Source: Prevotella sp. UBA2850
GTDB taxonomy: Bacteria > Bacteroidota > Bacteroidia > Bacteroidales > Bacteroidaceae
NCBI GenBank assembly: GCA_002350805.1
Contig: DEFO01000042.1
Span: forward strand, 1 to 25,596
DNA: 25,596 nucleotides
Reading direction: 5' to 3'
Under the pieces are notes generated by a model. The model had not been told where the DNA came from, did not search any database, and worked only from the letters and a program-made list of their open reading frames with translations. Position 1 is the first letter of the stretch, and each line of letters begins with the position of its first letter. Below, piece after piece: positions 15,967 through 23,943 of the stretch. The translations under genes and the position numbers were made by a program.

Positions 15967-18306
15967 TCACTTGCGGCGGGCTTTGGTCTTGCCTTTCTTC
16001 TGATTGGAGAGGTCGAGGACGCGGATGTTGCGCAGCTTCAGTCCTTCGCCATGACCGCAGAAACAGATAAGACCGTCCTTGTTGAAGAGGCCGGGATGGC
16101 TCTTGTGGTCGACGGTATAGGGATTGGGCTTGCCCTCCTCGGGGGCCATATTGTGTCCCTGACAAGCCTTACGGATATCGCCGTCGAGGATGACCTTGCC
16201 GTTCACGGTGACAGTAATGTGGTCACCCACGGCACGAATCTCCTCGGTGTTCCATGTGCCCAAGGGGCCGAAGGTGACATGCTCAGGCACGATGATGCCA
16301 TACACAGAGCCGTGCTGCTGGTAGTCGCGCAGTCCTTTGTAGATAGGATCGTCGTGGTCAAGTATCTGAATCTCCATACCCTCGTAGGCGGCATCGACAC
16401 CTTCCCGGGTGCGGATGCCTACACCATTATTGATTCCCGGACGCACGAAACAGAACTCAAAGCGGAAAACAAAGTCGGAGTATTTCTTCGTCGTGTAGAG
16501 ATTGCCCTCTGCTCCGTAGTGGGCACTGACGTAGATGTTACCGTCGATGGGCACGTAGTCGGTCTTGTTGCCCTGCCAATTGTCGAGGTTCGTACCATCG
16601 AAGAGCAGTTCGAAACCTTCCTTCTCCTCCTCAGCCGAGAGCTTGGTAATCTTCTCGGTAGCGGCATTCGGGTCGTCGACAATCTTTGGCAGGATGGTAT
16701 TCACCTGATCGACGGCATAGCTGGCACCGGCATTTGCGGCATGGGCCTTGAACACGTCGCGTGCCGCGAGCAGCATATCGCGTACGTGAGCACCACGCTG
16801 GAAAGGCTTGTTCTTATCGATGAGGTCGGTCACGGCATAGGCGGCGGCAAGTTCGTTCTGTTTCTTATCCATAAACGATGCCGCGAGGTTCAGGGCAGGC
16901 TCGTTGTTCAGCGCTCCGAGCGCCGAGAGAATATTATTGGTCACTGTTATGCCAGGCTTCATCTCGAGAGCCTGTTTGAGCAACTGATACTTTTGCAGGC
17001 TAGGCCAGTTGGCACCCTTGATGAGGGTGAGGGCACGACCGAGCAGTACATCAGCATTCCGGGGGCTTTTCTCAGCGGCTGCCAGACTCATGAGCGGAGC
17101 CACGGCATCGGATGTAGCCACCTTCAGCAGGGCGTTTCGGGCCTCAACATGGGTGGCGGCAGCACCGACAATCTGCTGCAGGTCATCCTTGTTGGCTCGC
17201 TGGGCAAGCAGACCATAGAAGAGGTCGGGATAAGGACGGAAGCGCGAGAGCAGGTCGCCAAACTGACTCTCCCCTACGATGGCGGCAAGACTCTTGGCTG
17301 CAGCGGCGTGCAACTGGTCGTTACCGAGCAGGGCGGTCAGCGGTTCGTAAGCGGCAGTGAGATGCCGTTCACCGGCAAGTGCCACAAGGGCGGGCGAGGC
17401 TGCGGCACCTTTGGCTTTCAGGGCTGCGAGGATGCCATCGCCGATATGGCCGTTGAAGGCCGCGAGGGCATCGTGGGCTGCAGCGGAATGATTACCGTCG
17501 AGGGCGTTGATCAGGACACCCATGGCATCGTTGCCGCCAATCTTTCCCGCTGCCTCAATGGCAGCGGTGGCAATCTCGTTGTTGCCGGAGTTGACAGCCT
17601 GAAGCACGGTGCCTATGTTGGCGATGTCGTGGTTGTTGCCCAACCAGCGCAGAACGTCGGCCTGGGCGTCGGCCTTCAGTTTCGGGAAAGCCTTGCAGAC
17701 AAGCGGTGCGATGACGGCGGCATCCTCCAGACCGAGCGCTGTGACGCGCAACTGGCGGTCGTTGCTCTTCTGAAGCGTCTTCAACAACAAGGATGCCTTC
17801 TTCTTGACAGGCAGCGTGGCTGCCTTGTCGCAGAACTCTACGACGGCACGCGAGGCCGGTGCTATCGTGGTAAGGTCTTCCGGGGCCAGCTGTATCTCCT
17901 GACTGCCTGGAGTGAGCTTGCTCAGCTGGTAGCGAAGGAAAGCCGCATTACCTTCATCCTTGCACTTTGCGATGGCTGCCTCCAAGCCTTTCCTGACGGC
18001 GGCGCACTGTGCCTCACGACCTTTCACCGTGACATAGCTGGTCAGACCGTCAATCGCATATTCGAAGGGAGCATTCTTACCTTCGGCAGAGGGTCCCAGC
18101 ATGGCAGCCAGCTGTTGTATGCCCTGGGCACCCGTGCCTGCTATCTCGTTCATCACCTGCTCCAGTGCCTCGAGATTCTGGGCGGGCAACTGTGCCAAAC
18201 CGTCGGCGATGATGGTCGATACTTCGCGGTTGCGGCTATCCTGTGCCGACACCTGGAACGGCATCAGCAACGCCAGCAATACAATAATATATTTGATGTG
18301 TGTCAT
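15967..18306 (-). CDS. Secreted HEAT-repeat protein with C-terminal DUF1080 (3-keto-glycoside hydrolase) domain
   Basis: A 779-residue exported protein. The signal peptide is about 1-21 (MTHIKYIIVLLALLMPFQVSAQ). Residues about 30-540 are helical, with HEAT-like repeats clearest from about 190 to 330 (alternating Ala/Leu-rich helices such as ATAAIEAAGKIGG). The last ~215 residues (from about 564, FELLFDGTNLDNWQG) form the PF06439/DUF1080 jelly-roll domain, with its typical INNGVGIRT and GMEIQILD strands. Members of this domain cleave 3-keto-glycosides after oxidation by a Gfo/Idh enzyme. The preceding gene is such an oxidoreductase, so the pair probably acts in sequence on a glycoside. The basic tail (KKGKTKARRK) is unusual. 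Enzymatic activity is inferred from family and context. Confidence 0.88.
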   Translation of the reverse strand: MTHIKYIIVLLALLMPFQVSAQDSRNREVSTIIADGLAQLPAQNLEALEQVMNEIAGTGAQGIQQLAAMLGPSAEGKNAPFEYAIDGLTSYVTVKGREAQCAAVRKGLEAAIAKCKDEGNAAFLRYQLSKLTPGSQEIQLAPEDLTTIAPASRAVVEFCDKAATLPVKKKASLLLKTLQKSNDRQLRVTALGLEDAAVIAPLVCKAFPKLKADAQADVLRWLGNNHDIANIGTVLQAVNSGNNEIATAAIEAAGKIGGNDAMGVLINALDGNHSAAAHDALAAFNGHIGDGILAALKAKGAAASPALVALAGERHLTAAYEPLTALLGNDQLHAAAAKSLAAIVGESQFGDLLSRFRPYPDLFYGLLAQRANKDDLQQIVGAAATHVEARNALLKVATSDAVAPLMSLAAAEKSPRNADVLLGRALTLIKGANWPSLQKYQLLKQALEMKPGITVTNNILSALGALNNEPALNLAASFMDKKQNELAAAYAVTDLIDKNKPFQRGAHVRDMLLAARDVFKAHAANAGASYAVDQVNTILPKIVDDPNAATEKITKLSAEEEKEGFELLFDGTNLDNWQGNKTDYVPIDGNIYVSAHYGAEGNLYTTKKYSDFVFRFEFCFVRPGINNGVGIRTREGVDAAYEGMEIQILDHDDPIYKGLRDYQQHGSVYGIIVPEHVTFGPLGTWNTEEIRAVGDHITVTVNGKVILDGDIRKACQGHNMAPEEGKPNPYTVDHKSHPGLFNKDGLICFCGHGEGLKLRNIRVLDLSNQKKGKTKARRK

Positions 18307-18354
18307 TGTTCAATCATTTTGAAATTTGTTCATCACTCATATTCCTTCCCCGCT

Positions 18355-18375
18355 CCCCTCTCAGAAGACGAGGGG
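18355..18375. repeat. Short G/C-rich hairpin in the oxidoreductase-DUF1080 spacer
   Basis: CCCCTC (18355-18360) pairs with GAGGGG (18370-18375), and GGGGGCTGGGGG follows on the plus strand. It occupies the 86-base gap within the two-gene operon and has no T-run. It may lower downstream expression, stabilise the upstream message, or be a dispersed repeat. Confidence 0.4.
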
Positions 18376-18392
18376 GCTGGGGGATGCAGCTC

Positions 18393-19673
18393 CTATAACC
18401 GCCACTCGCCGCGCATGGGCTGGTTGATGAGGGCGTTGGCGGCAGCATCGCCAATAAATGTCTGTGTCTTCGGGTCGAAATTCAGCACCCGGCGTCCGAG
18501 GCGCAGACCCACGGCACCCATATTCACGAGGGTGCAGCTGTGGTGACCATTGTCCTCGTTGAGGGCGAACTTCTGGCGGGTTCGCACACACTCGAGGAAG
18601 TCGGTGCGCTGTGGTTCGGGATCTGGCAGTTCGTTGAGTTTGTTCATCACGTCGGGAATGGTGCATTCGAAGCCTTTGAACACCTTACCCTTCGGGCCCT
18701 CGATATACGCCAGTTTGCCTTTGCTCTCATAGCCTTCACCCTCGAGCACAATCTGGCAGCCGTCAGCATAGGTGTATGTTATCTTATGCCAGATGCCCAC
18801 GGCATCGTAGTGTTGCTGCGGAGCGTCAATCTCCACCTTCACCGGGAACTCTTTATCCTTGCCCAGCATATACTGCACAGGGTCGAGATAGTGCTGACCC
18901 ATATCGGTCAGACCACCGCCGTCGTAGTCCCAATAGCCTCGGAAAGTCTGATGCACACGATGGGCATTATAGGGCTTGAAAGGTGCCGGACCGAGCCACA
19001 TATCGTAGTTCAGCTCTGAGGGTACAGTCTGAGGGGTGAGGTTGTCCTTGCCTACCCAGAAGAATTTCCACGTGAAGCCCGTAGCTCCTGAGACGGTAAC
19101 CTTCAGCGGCCAGCCGAGCATACCACTCTGAATGAGTTTCTTCAACGGCTTCACGGGGGTACCGAGGCCATAGAACGTATCTGTGAAACGGAACCATGTG
19201 TTCAGTCGCAGGATGCGACCGTAGCGCTGCACGGCTTCCTTCACGGCCTTTCCCTCGCCGATGGTGCGCGTCATAGGCTTCTCCAACCAGATGTCCTTAC
19301 CTGCCTTGGCGGCTTCCACCGCCATAAGACCGTGCCAATGGGGCGGCGTGGCGATGTGGATAATGTCGGCGCCCGACTGATGAATCAGCTCACGCCAGTC
19401 GTCGTAAGCTTTCACGTTTTCCTTCAGTTTGGTCTTCGCGCCATCCACGGCACTCTCCAAATGCTTCTTGTCAACATCACATACTGCCAGCAGGCGGCAA
19501 GCCTCCGACGAGGAGAAATGGGTGGACGAACGCCCGATACCACCTACGCCGATGATGGCTTTCGTCAGTTGGTCGCTGGGCGCAATAAACCCATTACCGC
19601 CCAACACCTTTCTCGGTACGATGGTGAACAGTCCCACGGCTCCCAACGATTTCATAAATTGTCTTCTATCCAT
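18393..19673 (-). CDS. Gfo/Idh/MocA family oxidoreductase with Tat signal
   Basis: A 426-residue NAD(P)-dependent sugar oxidoreductase. The N-terminus DRRQFMKSLGAVGLF is a twin-arginine (Tat) signal, so the enzyme is probably exported folded with its cofactor. The Rossmann loop IGVGGIGRSS is at 41-50, Asp66 in AVCDVD is the likely cofactor-ribose contact, and the family motif EKP is at 131-133. The later segment LTDMGQHYLDPVQYML carries the His region of the active site. It comes first in an operon with the DUF1080 gene. In Bacteroidetes such pairs oxidise a glycoside at C3 before cleavage. Family and export are well supported; the sugar is unknown. Confidence 0.94.
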   Translation of the reverse strand: MDRRQFMKSLGAVGLFTIVPRKVLGGNGFIAPSDQLTKAIIGVGGIGRSSTHFSSSEACRLLAVCDVDKKHLESAVDGAKTKLKENVKAYDDWRELIHQSGADIIHIATPPHWHGLMAVEAAKAGKDIWLEKPMTRTIGEGKAVKEAVQRYGRILRLNTWFRFTDTFYGLGTPVKPLKKLIQSGMLGWPLKVTVSGATGFTWKFFWVGKDNLTPQTVPSELNYDMWLGPAPFKPYNAHRVHQTFRGYWDYDGGGLTDMGQHYLDPVQYMLGKDKEFPVKVEIDAPQQHYDAVGIWHKITYTYADGCQIVLEGEGYESKGKLAYIEGPKGKVFKGFECTIPDVMNKLNELPDPEPQRTDFLECVRTRQKFALNEDNGHHSCTLVNMGAVGLRLGRRVLNFDPKTQTFIGDAAANALINQPMRGEWRL

Positions 19674-19958
19674 GGCTATTGTTTAGGTGTGTTTAAGTGT
19701 TTTTTCAGTAATTGAAGATAAAGTTACAACAAGAACCGATACGTTGAACCGCAGAACCTCATTTTTTAAGACTCTTTCACAATTTATGAAACGAGATTGA
19801 GGCATATCGCCAGTTATCAGCAACGAGTGATGCGTTGCAGACTATTCACTTTTTCTTCCCAATGTTTCCTTGTATCGTTTTTATATATGATGTCTTTTCC
19901 GCTGTTGATATTGATTCAAAAAACCGTTTTTTCTTTCTTTTTTCTGCCCATTTTTTTG

Positions 19959-19966
19959 TATCTTTG
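19959..19966 (+). promoter_or_regulatory. Promoter-like -7 box pointing into the palindrome array
   Basis: TATCTTTG matches TAnnTTTG on the plus strand in an AT-rich tract. No TTTG lies at the -33 distance. Transcription from here would cross the palindrome array, yet no gene follows on that strand before the convergent helicase. Confidence 0.45.
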
Positions 19967-20017
19967 CGACTGTAAATCCTTTCCCTGTTGATGCCGATGA
20001 AAGGATGCCGTTCCGGT

Positions 20018-20101
20018 CTATTACTATAGCGAAAGCAGTCTATCACTGGAGTGAGAGCAATCTATCACTGGAGTGAGAGGATCCTATCACTGGAGTGATA
20101 G
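20018..20101. repeat. Tandem array of four 18-bp palindromes at 22-bp period
   Basis: Cores start at 20018, 20040, 20062 and 20084, each 18 bp with a 4-base linker (CAGT, CAAT, GATC). The last core, CTATCACTGGAGTGATAG, is a perfect palindrome with 8-base arms and a GG centre. Cores two and three differ from it by one base (AGTGAGAG in the right arm). The first core is degenerate (CTATTACTATAGCGAAAG). The 22-base spacing is about two turns of DNA, as expected for an operator bound cooperatively, but RNA hairpins or a dispersed repeat are also possible. Confidence 0.85.
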
Positions 20102-20266
20102 CTTCCAAAAGATGCCTGTTTGTACCTTCTCCAGCCATCAGTTGTACGGCAAAAGAGTATTCATTGTACCTGAAAAAGTGCCTTATTGTAGATGACTTTG
20201 TTTCGGCTGCGGGGTGGCATCATCATGCCGTTCCTCAGAACAGGGCACTTCGACGACAAGACACAA

Positions 20267-20326
20267 AAAGCAAGGAGCAAGAGAATCAGGTTCTGTTGCG
20301 TAACCATATCTCTTGCTCCTTGCTTT
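20267..20326 (-). terminator. Long stem-loop, probable terminator of the DEAD-box helicase gene
   Basis: An 18-base arm (20267-20284, AAAGCAAGGAGCAAGAGA) is the exact reverse complement of 20309-20326, with a 24-base loop. On the minus strand it is followed by TT after the closing CTTT, giving CTTTTTGTG. It lies about 120 bases after the helicase stop. A regulatory RNA element is an alternative. Confidence 0.6.
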
Positions 20327-20446
20327 ATCAATAACTGCCGGAGCGATTGTTCTGACAGCATCTTGCGCTCCTCCTTGGGGAAGTTGGAGTTGGCTTTAAG
20401 CCACTCTGCCGCCAACGAAACAATCGTCTTGGCACCATTCCATGCT

Positions 20447-22336
20447 TTATCTCTTCGGTTTCCGGCGTGCCCAGCCTTCCTCACTGAAATCGGGCTCTTC
20501 GCCTCTGAATTTGAAGGGTTGTCCTTTCATCAGCTCGCGCCAGTCGCCCGTGCCGTCGCCAGTACGGAACTTCTTGGGCACGGCAGCGGCCTTCTTGCCC
20601 CGCGACGAGGCTTCTTTGCCTCCACGGGGAGCAGTGTCTTTCCTGCCGCGGGTGTCGCCTTTGCCACCACGCTTCTGCGTGTCGTCGGCATCGTTGCAGC
20701 GCACCTCACGGTTCTTATAATACACACCATTGAGGGCTTTCATCACCTTGTTGGCATCTTTCTCGGGCACCTCAATATAGCTGAACTTACTGAGCAGGTC
20801 GATATGACCCACTTCCTGACGGCCCTTGACGTGCTTGTTGAGGAACTGCATCACCTCGCCGGGATAGAAACCGTCGGTCTTGCCCAAGTTGATGAACAGC
20901 CTGCGGTAGCCGGCCTCGGCCTTGCGGCGGCTGCCCGAACGACCGCCCTGCTCCTTGCCGCGCGCACCACGTTCCTCGCCCTTGGCACCACGCTCTTTCT
21001 TCTTCGAGGCAGGTTTCTCGATCTCTGGTGCATCGGCATAGTAAGCCAGGAACTTACCGAACTCGACCGACACAATCTTCTTGATGATATCTTCTTTGTC
21101 GATATACTCGAAGTAACGGCTGATGTCCTGCATGAACGGGGCAATCTGCTCTTCCTCGACATCGGTCTTCAGGATCTGGTCCATCACCTTGTAGAGCTGT
21201 TTCTTACAGATTTCGGCAGCTGTCGGGATGTCGCCCTCGACAAACTCCTTGCCTATCTCTTTCTCGATGGCGCGTATCTTGTGCTTCTCACGAGTGTGCA
21301 CAATCGATATGCTGGTGCCTTTCTTGCCGGCACGGCCAGTACGGCCCGAGCGGTGGGTGTAGTTCTCGATATCGTCGGGCAGTCCGTAGTTGATGACATG
21401 CGTCAGGTCGTCGACGTCCAGTCCGCGGGCAGCCACGTCGGTAGCCACGAGCAACTGTGTCAGGTGACGGCGGAACTTCTGCATGGTCAGGTCGCGCTGC
21501 TGCTGCGAGAGGTCGCCGTGCAGAGCCTCGGCATTATAGCCGTCCTTGATGAGCTTGTCGGCTATCTCCTGCGTCTCAATCTTCGTGCGGCAGAAGATAA
21601 TGGCAAAGATACGGGGATAGAAGTCGACAATGCGCTTCAGTGCCAGGTATTTGTCCTTGGCATTCACCATGTAATACACATGGTTGACATTCTCGGCACC
21701 CTCGTTGCGGCTGCCCACCACAATCTCCTTGTGGTCGTGCAGGTAGTTGAGGGCTATCTTCTCGATTTCCTTGCTCATGGTGGCCGAGAAGAGCAGGGTG
21801 TTACGGTCTTCGGGCACATGCTCGAAAATCTCGTTGATGCTCTCCGAGAAACCCATGTTGAGCATCTCGTCGGCCTCGTCGAGCACCACGTTGGCTGCCT
21901 GATCGATCTTCGCCTTGCCACGGTTCATCAGGTCGATGAGACGACCTGGTGTGGCCACGATGATATGGGCACCGTTGCGCAAAGCCTTGATTTGCTGCAC
22001 AATGTCGGCACCTCCGTAGACGGGTACCACGCGAATGCCGGTCATGTATTTCGAGAAATCACGAAGATCGTCGGCAATCTGCAGACAAAGTTCGCGGGTG
22101 GGACTCAGGATCAGGGCCTGAGTGGTAGGATCTTCAGGGTTGATACGTTGTAAAAGGGGAATGCCAAAAGCGGCGGTCTTGCCAGTGCCGGTCTGTGCCA
22201 GCGCGATGACATCATTTTTGTTACCCAGCAAATAGGGAATCACTTCCTCCTGAACGGGCATCGGATTGACAAAGCCCAGTTCCTCGATGGCGCGGCGAAT
22301 CTCACTGCACACGCCCAATTCTTCAAATGTCTTCAA
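20447..22336 (-). CDS. DEAD-box ATP-dependent RNA helicase with DbpA-like RNA-binding domain
   Basis: A 629-residue cytoplasmic RNA helicase of the DeaD/CsdA type, expected to unwind structured RNA in ribosome assembly, cold adaptation or mRNA decay. Motifs in order: Q motif with Gln29, Walker A AQTGTGKT at 47-54, PTREL at 79-83, DEAD at 153-156, SAT at 184-186, ATDVAARGLDV from 298, HRSGRTGR at 328-335. A basic RG-rich linker (about 445-475) leads to a DbpA RNA-binding domain (about 476-548), then a second basic, Gly/Arg/Lys-rich tail (about 555-590). It has its own promoter with a leader of roughly 75 bases containing a hairpin, which could allow post-transcriptional control. Close to deaD by architecture, but I leave the symbol blank. 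Confidence 0.97.
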   Translation of the reverse strand: MKTFEELGVCSEIRRAIEELGFVNPMPVQEEVIPYLLGNKNDVIALAQTGTGKTAAFGIPLLQRINPEDPTTQALILSPTRELCLQIADDLRDFSKYMTGIRVVPVYGGADIVQQIKALRNGAHIIVATPGRLIDLMNRGKAKIDQAANVVLDEADEMLNMGFSESINEIFEHVPEDRNTLLFSATMSKEIEKIALNYLHDHKEIVVGSRNEGAENVNHVYYMVNAKDKYLALKRIVDFYPRIFAIIFCRTKIETQEIADKLIKDGYNAEALHGDLSQQQRDLTMQKFRRHLTQLLVATDVAARGLDVDDLTHVINYGLPDDIENYTHRSGRTGRAGKKGTSISIVHTREKHKIRAIEKEIGKEFVEGDIPTAAEICKKQLYKVMDQILKTDVEEEQIAPFMQDISRYFEYIDKEDIIKKIVSVEFGKFLAYYADAPEIEKPASKKKERGAKGEERGARGKEQGGRSGSRRKAEAGYRRLFINLGKTDGFYPGEVMQFLNKHVKGRQEVGHIDLLSKFSYIEVPEKDANKVMKALNGVYYKNREVRCNDADDTQKRGGKGDTRGRKDTAPRGGKEASSRGKKAAAVPKKFRTGDGTGDWRELMKGQPFKFRGEEPDFSEEGWARRKPKR

Positions 22337-22382
22337 GTTGTAAATATTTCAATGTTCGCGATACGTTCACGCTGATGGGTGC

Positions 22383-22400
22383 GATAGCCGGGAGGCTATC
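22383..22400 (-). promoter_or_regulatory. Leader hairpin of the helicase mRNA
   Basis: GATAGCC (22383-22389) and GGCTATC (22394-22400) form a 7-bp stem with a 4-base loop inside the predicted 5' leader of the DEAD-box gene, just downstream of the predicted transcription start. Confidence 0.45.
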
Positions 22401-22416
22401 TTTCAGAATGAGGGTG

Positions 22417-22445
22417 CAAAGGTACACAAAAAACTTGTAAATCAA
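22417..22445 (-). promoter_or_regulatory. Promoter of the DEAD-box helicase gene
   Basis: On the minus strand TTG (22445-22443) is followed after 18 bases by TACCTTTG (22424-22417), a good Bacteroidetes promoter. The ATG at 22336 lies 80 bases further on. Confidence 0.7.
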
Positions 22446-22580
22446 CTCATTAAGTGGAGAAAAAACGTTTTTGCAGAGCTGATTATACCATATTCTTTAC
22501 AAAATGACACAGGCTGCAGCCTATTTTGTCAAAACTTCAGATAACTTGCAGCATATCAGCACAAAAAGCAAACCAATAAT

Positions 22581-22611
22581 TTTGTCGTACGGACGATTTT
22601 CCGTACTTTTG
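22581..22611 (+). promoter_or_regulatory. Promoter directly abutting the methyltransferase start
   Basis: TTTG (22581-22584), 19 bases, then TACTTTTG (22604-22611) matches the Bacteroidetes consensus fully. The GTG start codon is at 22616, only five bases after the -7 box, so the transcript should begin at or near the start codon. Confidence 0.75.
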
Positions 22612-22615
22612 CAGC

Positions 22616-23860
22616 GTGAATCAAGAGACGCTCGACTTTATCCGGCAGCATGCAGCCGATGACGTTCGGAAACTGGCCCTGCAAGCCTCACGACAAGCCC
22701 ATGTCGACATGCCGTTCGCGCTCAACCAGATTGCGGGCAGGCAGAAGGCACAACAGAAAATACCATCGTGGGCGGCCATGGAGGGACTCATCTATCCGCC
22801 TCATATCTCGATGGAGCAGTGCAGCAGCGAACAGACGGCCTGCTACAAGGCACGGCTGGCCGAAAGACTGGTGGGAGATGTGCCAGAGGCGGGCATGGCC
22901 GACCTTACTGGCGGATTCGGAGTCGATTTCTCATTCATGGCACGTAGGTTCAGAAAGGCCGTGTATGTGGAGCAGCAACAGCATCTTTGCGAGGCCGCAA
23001 GACATAATTTCGAACTGCTGGGCCTGCCACAGGCTGAGGTCGTCTGCGGCGACGGGGTGGACTATCTGCACCAGATGACGCACACCCACCTTATCTATCT
23101 AGACCCGGCCCGCCGCGACACACAGGGCAAGCGCACGTACGACATGACCGACTGCACGCCCGACATTTCGAAAATAGCCGATGAAATCGCCGGAAAATGC
23201 GATTTCTGCATCATCAAACTATCACCCATGCTCGACTGGCACCAGGCCGTCGCAGCCTTGGAACAAACCACTGGGGATGGTCACGAGAAGCACGTTACAG
23301 AGGTGCACATCATCTCGTTGAACAATGAGTGCAAAGAACTACTACTAGTTTTTGCACGACACAATTCGCCAAAGAAAACCATCTATTGCGTGAACGACGA
23401 GAAAGAGTTTGTGCTGGATATCAGTCAGACGGCTGTGCCCCCGCTTTGCAAGACCATCCCTCTTTTCACTCCCGCCTACTCCTCACTCCCGGGGTGTTAT
23501 CTCTACGAGCCCAACGCCAGCATCATGAAAGCAGGATGCTTCGAGGCATTGGCCGACCGCTACGACGTAAAGGCCGTCGGAAGAAACAGCCATTTGTTCA
23601 TTTCTGCCCATTCCATCGATGGTTTTCCAGGCCGTTCTTTCGTGATTGAACGGGTGACAACCCTGAACAAACGCGAGCTGAAAACGGCCCTTGCGGGCAT
23701 CAACAAGGCCAATATCGCCGTGCGCAACTTCCCGCTCGCGGTGGCCGAATTGCGCAAACGACTGCGACTGAGCGACGGTGGCGACTGCTATATCTTTGCC
23801 ACCACCGCAAGAGAAAAAGAGCATATCCTGCTCATTTGCCGGAAAAGCATGCAAAACTGA
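22616..23860 (+). CDS. Class I SAM-dependent methyltransferase with THUMP-like C-terminal domain
   Basis: A 414-residue cytoplasmic protein of a Bacteroidetes-typical methyltransferase family. The SAM-binding glycine loop is DLTGGFGVD at 96-104. The acidic residue ending the next strand lies in VYVEQQ (about 116-121). DPARR at 163-167 occupies the catalytic or motif IV position. The C-terminal third (from about 305, YEPNASIMKAGCFEALADRY) resembles the THUMP-like domain annotated in this family. An RNA substrate is plausible but not shown. The GTG start is supported by the conserved N-terminus (NQETLDFIRQHAADDVRKLAL) beginning exactly there. The gene appears monocistronic and has a promoter immediately upstream. 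Confidence 0.87.
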   Translation: MNQETLDFIRQHAADDVRKLALQASRQAHVDMPFALNQIAGRQKAQQKIPSWAAMEGLIYPPHISMEQCSSEQTACYKARLAERLVGDVPEAGMADLTGGFGVDFSFMARRFRKAVYVEQQQHLCEAARHNFELLGLPQAEVVCGDGVDYLHQMTHTHLIYLDPARRDTQGKRTYDMTDCTPDISKIADEIAGKCDFCIIKLSPMLDWHQAVAALEQTTGDGHEKHVTEVHIISLNNECKELLLVFARHNSPKKTIYCVNDEKEFVLDISQTAVPPLCKTIPLFTPAYSSLPGCYLYEPNASIMKAGCFEALADRYDVKAVGRNSHLFISAHSIDGFPGRSFVIERVTTLNKRELKTALAGINKANIAVRNFPLAVAELRKRLRLSDGGDCYIFATTAREKEHILLICRKSMQN

Positions 23861-23911
23861 CTACGCCAAAGGCTGACACCTTATTAAAATAAGTTGAAAA
23901 TAAGCGTGATT

Positions 23912-23943
23912 TTTGGCTATATCCCACTTTTTTCTTATCTTTG
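23912..23943 (+). promoter_or_regulatory. Promoter of the GNAT-like gene
   Basis: TTTG (23912-23915), 20 bases, then TATCTTTG (23936-23943). The ATG at 23965 follows 21 bases later. The promoter box overlaps the in-frame TTG at 23941, which argues against that earlier start. Confidence 0.75.

Larger units (their letters stand above)
19674..20446. other. 773-base stretch without a convincing gene
   Basis: Lies between the oxidoreductase start and the helicase stop. The first part is the oxidoreductase leader; TAACTTTA on the minus strand (19726-19719) is one base off a -7 box. Then come a plus-strand TATCTTTG box (19959-19966), a 12-codon frame from the ATG at 19991 that stops inside the repeat array, the array of four palindromes (20018-20101), and a long stem-loop (20267-20326). 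Open frames here are short, lack family resemblance and run through the hairpins. Confidence 0.7.

Noticed and set aside
15961..18546. Plus-strand frame of 861 codons, the third longest open frame in the window
   Set aside because: It is antisense to the HEAT-DUF1080 gene and the end of the oxidoreductase gene, both of which match known families. High G+C codon bias creates such antisense frames.
20018..20101. CRISPR array
   Set aside because: The linkers between the repeats are only four bases, so there are no spacers, and no cas genes are present.
20095..20334. Plus-strand GTG frame of 79 codons
   Set aside because: It starts within the palindrome array and crosses the stem-loop; no start signal or family likeness is visible.
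20161..20484. Minus-strand frame of 107 codons
   Set aside because: It begins inside the helicase gene in another frame, runs through the long stem-loop and resembles no family.
20192..22153. Plus-strand frame of 653 codons
   Set aside because: Antisense to the DEAD-box helicase, which contains every helicase motif in order.
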